NCBI RefSeq assembly: GCF_000763885.1 | Contig: NZ_JRKO01000038.1 | Location: forward strand, 1-59,738 | Source of the DNA: Paracoccus versutus | GTDB taxonomy: Bacteria; Pseudomonadota; Alphaproteobacteria; Rhodobacterales; Rhodobacteraceae | DNA length: 59,738 nt | Reading direction: 5' to 3' | In this document: piece after piece, positions 55,596-59,738 of the stretch | How positions within the stretch are numbered: the first letter of the stretch is position 1 | Layout: every line of letters starts with the position of its first letter | Position numbers and translations under genes: made by a program | The notes under the pieces: model-generated | What the model saw: only the letters and a program-made list of their open reading frames with translations | Databases searched by the model: none | What the model was told of the DNA's origin: nothing

Positions 55596-55979
55596 ATGCC
55601 CCTGTCCAAGCCCATGCTGCTGGCGCTGCTTGCTGCGGCATGGCCGGCCGGGGCGGCATGGGCGGCAGAGCTGCGGCTCTTGATGTTCGAACAGCCCGGC
55701 TGCCTTTATTGCGCGCGCTGGGACGCCGAGATCGCGCCGCAATATCCGCTGACCGACGAGGGCAGGGCCGCGCCGGTGCAGCGGCTGCAGATGCGCGACC
55801 CCCTGCCCTCGGGCGTCGAGCTGGCGCGGCCCGTGACCTTCACCCCCACCTTCGTGCTGATGGCCGGCGAGGTCGAGTTCGGCCGCCTGGAAGGCTATCC
55901 GGGCGAGGACTTCTTCTGGCCCATGCTCGCCCGGCTGATCGGCCAGGCCGAGCCTGATTCCACCACCGATCCGCGATAA
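55596..55979 (+). CDS. soxS: SoxS, periplasmic thiol-disulfide protein
   Basis: The 127-residue thioredoxin-fold protein has a signal peptide (to about residue 24) and the motif CLYC (Cys36, Cys39). In P. pantotrophus SoxS reactivates SoxYZ in the periplasm. The ATG at 55596 was preferred to the in-frame ATG at 55563, because that one lies inside the operator and gives an unusually long signal n-region. The ribosome site before 55596 is weak. Confidence 0.88.
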   Translation: MPLSKPMLLALLAAAWPAGAAWAAELRLLMFEQPGCLYCARWDAEIAPQYPLTDEGRAAPVQRLQMRDPLPSGVELARPVTFTPTFVLMAGEVEFGRLEGYPGEDFFWPMLARLIGQAEPDSTTDPR

Positions 55980-56059
55980 ATTGGCCCAGCCCTCCGGTTT
56001 GGGTTGCCGCGCGCCGGCTTACCCGGCATTTAGGGACCGAAGGGAATGGGGATGAGCCC

Positions 56060-56401
56060 TTGGGCGGTATCGAGAACATCCGGCAGGAACCGGAACAGGA
56101 AGCCGATTTCGACGCGCTGATCAAGGCTGCGAACGATGCCTCGACCTTTCTGAAAGCGCTTGGCCATGACGGCCGCCTGATGATCCTGTGCTATCTGATG
56201 AGCGGCCCGAAAAGCGTGACCGAGCTGGAGAATCTGCTGTCCTCGCGCCAGGCCGTGGTCAGCCAGCAACTGGCGCGGCTGCGCCACGAAGGACTGGTCA
56301 GCGCGCGGCGCGACGGGCAGACGATCTTTTATTCGATCCTCGATCCCAAGGTCGTTGACTTGCTTGTCGTTCTGAAAAAGCTGTTCGGGACGGATTGCTG
56401 A
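56060..56401 (+). CDS. soxR: SoxR, ArsR-family sulfur-responsive repressor
   Basis: The 113-residue winged-helix repressor is of the SoxR/SqrR/BigR type. The recognition helix is SSRQAVVSQQLARLRHEGLV. Cys44 (MILCYL) and Cys113 at the very C-terminus correspond to the pair that forms a sulfur bridge in SqrR and BigR. No in-frame ATG precedes the conserved region, so a TTG at 56060 is the best start. It represses sox genes until sulfane sulfur is present. Confidence 0.9.
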   Translation: MGGIENIRQEPEQEADFDALIKAANDASTFLKALGHDGRLMILCYLMSGPKSVTELENLLSSRQAVVSQQLARLRHEGLVSARRDGQTIFYSILDPKVVDLLVVLKKLFGTDC

Positions 56402-56471
56402 TCCCGCGGGGAGGCGGGGGCGGTGCCGGGAGGCCGCGGAACCGGATTTCCGCGGGAATGGGAGAGATGCG

Positions 56472-57521
56472 ATGGATGAGCTGCCCTATGGATTGCTCGC
56501 CGCCCTGGTCGGGCTGGCAGGCGGGATCGTGCTGGGACTTGCCGCACGGCTTGGGGACTTCTGCACGCTCGGCGCGCTGGAATCGGCGGTCTATGGCAAG
56601 GACGCCCGGCGGCTGCGGCTTTGGGGCGTGGTGCTGGGGGTGGCCATCCTGACGACGCAGGCGCTGGCCCTGCTGGGCTGGATCGAGCTGGAGAACAGCT
56701 TCTACCACACCATCCGCTGGAACCCGCTGGCCTCGATCGTCGGCGGGCTGGTGTTCGGCTATGGCATGGCCATGGCCGGGAATTGCGGCTTCGGCGCGCT
56801 GGTGCGCTTCGGCAGCGGCGACCTGCGCTCGCTGGTGGTGGTGGTGGTGATGGCGATCATCGGCTTCATCGTCCTGTCCGGGCCGCTGGCGCCGCTGCGC
56901 GTGCTGCTGTTCCCCCAGCCCGAGGCAAGCGGCCCGCAGGGCATCGTCCACGACCTGGGCCTGCTCGGCCTGCCGGCGCCGCTGACGGTGGCGCTGTTCG
57001 GTGCCGGGGCACTGGCCTGGGGGCTGGGATATGCGCCGCTGCGGGCAAGGCCGCAGATGATCGCCTGGGGCGCCGCTGCGGGCCTGGCGGTCAGCTGGTG
57101 CTTCTTCGGCACCAGCTGGCTTTACGACCACAGCCTGGGCGCGGTCCAGATCGAGGGGCCCTCGTTCACCGCGCCGGTGGGCCGGACGCTGATCTACCTG
57201 ATGACCTCGACCGCGGGCGGGATCACCTTTTCCGTGGGCTCGGTCGTGGGCGTCATGGCCGGGGCGCTGATCGGCTCGATGATCCGCGGCCTGTTCAAAT
57301 GGGAGGCCTGCGAGGATCCCCGCGAACTGGGCCGGCAGGTCGGCGGCGCGGCGCTGATGGGCGCGGGCGGCGTGGTGGCGATGGGCTGTTCGGTCGGGCA
57401 GGGGGTCTCGGCCTTCGCGGCCCTGGCGTGGTCCGGCCCCGTCACCCTGATCGCCATCGCCGCCGGTGCCGCATTCGGGCTGCGCCGCCTGATCGGCGGC
57501 TTCCAGAACGCCGTGGACTGA
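56472..57521 (+). CDS. soxT: SoxT, YeeE/YedE-family sulfur transporter
   Basis: The 349-residue membrane protein has about nine or more helices and three conserved cysteines, Cys31 (GDFCTLG), Cys105 (AGNCGFG) and Cys306 (AMGCSVGQG), as in thiosulfate-conducting YeeE. It follows soxR by 70 bases on the same strand. It may bring sulfane sulfur or thiosulfate inside for sensing by SoxR; this link is inferred from context. The start has GGGAGAG upstream. Confidence 0.88.
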   Translation: MDELPYGLLAALVGLAGGIVLGLAARLGDFCTLGALESAVYGKDARRLRLWGVVLGVAILTTQALALLGWIELENSFYHTIRWNPLASIVGGLVFGYGMAMAGNCGFGALVRFGSGDLRSLVVVVVMAIIGFIVLSGPLAPLRVLLFPQPEASGPQGIVHDLGLLGLPAPLTVALFGAGALAWGLGYAPLRARPQMIAWGAAAGLAVSWCFFGTSWLYDHSLGAVQIEGPSFTAPVGRTLIYLMTSTAGGITFSVGSVVGVMAGALIGSMIRGLFKWEACEDPRELGRQVGGAALMGAGGVVAMGCSVGQGVSAFAALAWSGPVTLIAIAAGAAFGLRRLIGGFQNAVD

Positions 57522-57754
57522 AACCTGGCGGCGTCCGGCCCCGTCTGCGTCGCACGGATCGCCAGCTTGCCGCGGCTGTGCCAGGGGTCGGCCTCGCTAC
57601 CCTTTCGCAAGCAATCACCAGAAAAACGAGGCCGCCCCCGGTTCGGCAAGCGCTTGGCAGGGGACGGCATCGCCTTTTCCGGGCCGCGATTGAAGGCGCG
57701 GCAGGGCGACGGCACGCGATCCGGCCGCGGGCCGCCTGCATCGCTTCCTTCGCC

Positions 57755-57791
57755 GGAACGGCCCCTGCGCATCTGCGCGCCGGGCCGTTCC
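57755..57791. terminator. Bidirectional terminator between soxT and pyc
   Basis: GGAACGGCCC (57755-57764) and GGGCCGTTCC (57782-57791) form a perfect 10-base stem. It lies 6 bases beyond the pyc stop on the minus strand; CTTTC follows on the plus strand. The rest of the 276-base gap from 57522 shows no gene. Confidence 0.65.
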
Positions 57792-57797
57792 CTTTCG

Positions 57798-59738
57798 TCA
57801 CTCCATCTCTATCATGAGGTCTTTTGCGTCGATCTGTTCACCTGGCCTGACGTGGAGGGTCTTGATCAGGCCGGCTCTGTCGGCGTGGATGGCGGTTTCC
57901 ATCTTCATCGCCTCGATGGTCAGCAGCAGGTCGCCGGGGTTGACCTTCTGCCCCTGGGCGACGGCGACCGAGGCGACGACGCCGGGCATGGGGGCGCCGA
58001 GATGGCCCTCGTTCGCCGGATCGGCCTTGGGACGGGCGGCGGTCTGCGCCTTCACCAGCCGGTTCGGCACCCGGATCACCCGCGGCTGGCCGTTGAGCTC
58101 GAAGAAGACCTTGACCTCGCCCTTCTCGTCGGTCTCGCCCACGGTCTGCAGCCGGATCTCCAGCGTCTTGCCGGGGTCGATCTCGGCCTCGATCTCCTCG
58201 CCCGGCTCCATGCCGTAGAAGAAGGCCCGCGTCGGCAGAACCCGGACCGGGCCGTATTGCCGGTGCCGGCCCATGTAGTCCAAAAACACCTTGGGATACA
58301 TCAGGTAGCCGTTCAGGTCCTCGTCGTCGACCGCCTTGCCTTCCAGCTGGCGGACCAGCTCGGCGCGGGCGGCCGCGATGTCGACCGGCGGCATCGCCGC
58401 GCCGGGGCGGGCGGTCAGCGGCGCCTCGCCCTTCAGCACCTTCCCTTGCAAGGCCTCGGGCCAGCCGCCGGGGGGCTGGCCCAGGTTGCCGCGCATCATG
58501 TCGACGACCGAATCGGGGAAGGCGACCTCGACCGCCGGGTCCTCGACCTGCGCCCGCGAAAGCCCCTGCGCCACCATCACCAGCGCCATGTCGCCCACCA
58601 CCTTGGAACTGGGCGTGACCTTGACGATGTCGCCGAACATCCGGTTCACCTCGGCATAGGCCTGGGCGACCTCGTGCCAGCGCTCCTCGAGCCCGAGCGA
58701 GCGCGCCTGCGCCTTGAGATTGGTGAACTGGCCGCCGGGCATCTCGTGCAGCCAGACCTCCGAGGCCGGGGCCTGCAAGCCGCTCTCGAAGGCGGCGTAA
58801 TGCTCGCGCACCGCCTCCCAGTAGTTCGAGATCCGGCGGATCGCCTCGATGTCCAGCCCGGTGTCGCGGTCGGTGTGGCGCAGCGCCTCGACCACCGAGC
58901 CCAGGCAGGGCTGCGAGGTATTGCCCGAGAGCGCATCCATGGCGCAATCCACCGCATCCACCCCGGCCTCGGCCGCGGCCAGGATCGAGGCGCCGCTGAG
59001 CCCGCCGGTGTCATGGGTGTGGAAATGCACCGGCAGGCCGATCTCTTGCTTCAGCGCGCGGACCAGGATGGCGGCCGAGGCGGGCTTCAAGAGCCCGGCC
59101 ATGTCCTTGAGGCCAAGGATATGCGCGCCGGCATCGCTGAGCTCGCGCGCCATCCTGAGGTAATATTGCAGGTCGTATTTCGCGCGCGCGGGATCGAGCA
59201 GGTCGCCGGTATAGCAGATCGTGCCCTCGCAGATCTTGCCGCTTTCGATCACCGCATCCATGGCGACGCGCATGTTCGGGGTCCAGTTCAGGCTGTCGAA
59301 GACCCGGAACACGTCGACCCCGGTCCTGGCCGCCTGGGCGACGAAGCTTTGCACCACGTTGTCGGGATAGTTGGTGTAGCCGACGCCGTTGCTGGCCCGC
59401 AGCAGCATCTGCGTCATCAGGTTGGGCATGCGGGCGCGGATGTCGCGCAGCCGCTGCCAGGGGCATTCCTGCAGGAAGCGATAGGCGACGTCGAAGGTCG
59501 CCCCGCCCCAGCATTCGACCGAGAACAGGCCGGGCAGGTTCGCGGCATAGCTGGGCGCCACCCGGATCATGTCGATCGAGCGCATGCGCGTGGCCAGCAG
59601 CGACTGGTGCCCGTCGCGCATCGAGGTGTCGGTGATCAGCAGGCGCTTCTGGTCCAGCATCCAGTCGGCGACGGCCTTGGCGCCCTTTTGCTCCAGCAGC
59701 TGGCGGGTGCCGGGGGCGGGCTCGGCCTGGGGCCGGGG
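57798..59738 (-). CDS. pyc: Pyruvate carboxylase, C-terminal part (cut by window end)
   Basis: The last 646 residues are present and open at the window edge. They contain the carboxyltransferase domain, starting with LLITDTSMRDGHQSLLATRMR, the metal-binding HFHTHDT region, the allosteric/PC domain, and the biotin carrier end with the biotinyl-lysine motif EAMKME. The missing N-terminal part should be the biotin carboxylase domain. The enzyme makes oxaloacetate from pyruvate, bicarbonate and ATP. Confidence 0.95.
   Translation of the reverse strand, partial: PRPQAEPAPGTRQLLEQKGAKAVADWMLDQKRLLITDTSMRDGHQSLLATRMRSIDMIRVAPSYAANLPGLFSVECWGGATFDVAYRFLQECPWQRLRDIRARMPNLMTQMLLRASNGVGYTNYPDNVVQSFVAQAARTGVDVFRVFDSLNWTPNMRVAMDAVIESGKICEGTICYTGDLLDPARAKYDLQYYLRMARELSDAGAHILGLKDMAGLLKPASAAILVRALKQEIGLPVHFHTHDTGGLSGASILAAAEAGVDAVDCAMDALSGNTSQPCLGSVVEALRHTDRDTGLDIEAIRRISNYWEAVREHYAAFESGLQAPASEVWLHEMPGGQFTNLKAQARSLGLEERWHEVAQAYAEVNRMFGDIVKVTPSSKVVGDMALVMVAQGLSRAQVEDPAVEVAFPDSVVDMMRGNLGQPPGGWPEALQGKVLKGEAPLTARPGAAMPPVDIAAARAELVRQLEGKAVDDEDLNGYLMYPKVFLDYMGRHRQYGPVRVLPTRAFFYGMEPGEEIEAEIDPGKTLEIRLQTVGETDEKGEVKVFFELNGQPRVIRVPNRLVKAQTAARPKADPANEGHLGAPMPGVVASVAVAQGQKVNPGDLLLTIEAMKMETAIHADRAGLIKTLHVRPGEQIDAKDLMIEME

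Overview
The window is a GC-rich, almost gapless stretch of an alphaproteobacterial genome. The gene order soxR-S-V-W-X-Y-Z-A-B-C-D-E-F-G-H, the protein lengths and the Hmu, Ugp and Smo families match Paracoccus (P. pantotrophus / P. denitrificans type, Rhodobacteraceae). No tRNA, rRNA, CRISPR array, insertion sequence or phage gene was seen. 61 protein genes are called; the two at the window edges (acs, pyc) are partial.

Region 1 (1-7.8 kb) is acetate and acetyl-phosphate metabolism: the acs tail, a DUF485 protein with the acetate permease ActP, a lone CheY-like receiver, and pta-ackA facing phaC and a zinc alcohol dehydrogenase. ackA and phaC end in the same CTAG. Region 2 (7.9-13.9 kb) is heme acquisition, hmuSTUV divergent from the receptor hmuR. 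Region 3 (14-18.4 kb) is the glycerol-3-phosphate importer ugpBAEC. Region 4 (18.4-23.3 kb) holds a stand-alone LigD-type polymerase domain, a PhoD-like phosphoesterase and queCDEF, with a possible preQ1-type leader. Region 5 (23.3-32.1 kb) is polyol uptake and catabolism: smoEFGK, mtlK, a HAD phosphatase, a pentulose kinase and a convergent SorC-family regulator.

Region 6 (32.4-39.9 kb) is the least understood block. A TonB-dependent receptor is followed by an Rrf2 regulator lacking the usual Fe-S cysteines, an FmdE-like protein, a DUF1971 protein, a NitT/TauT-type ABC importer and NnrS. From Rrf2 to NnrS the genes overlap or nearly touch, except for one 106-base gap that carries a near-consensus FNR/NnrR site. 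Families tied to nitric oxide defence are here combined with an uncharacterised uptake system. Region 7 (40-41.4 kb) has azoR with a divergent HxlR regulator, and an H-NS/HvrA-like nucleoid protein.

Region 8 (41.9-57.5 kb) is the complete sulfur-oxidising (Sox) locus. SoxXA, YZ, B and CD oxidise thiosulfate in the periplasm. SoxS, V and W supply periplasmic reductant. SoxR is the ArsR-type repressor and SoxT a YeeE-family transporter. A second YeeE-family transporter and a periplasmic rhodanese face soxH at the far end. A 22-base element, WATATTM-N8-CTATRTW, occurs upstream of soxX, between soxS and soxV, and upstream of the rhodanese gene. It is a good candidate for the SoxR operator and would bring the rhodanese into the regulon. 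The window ends in pyc, encoded on the minus strand.
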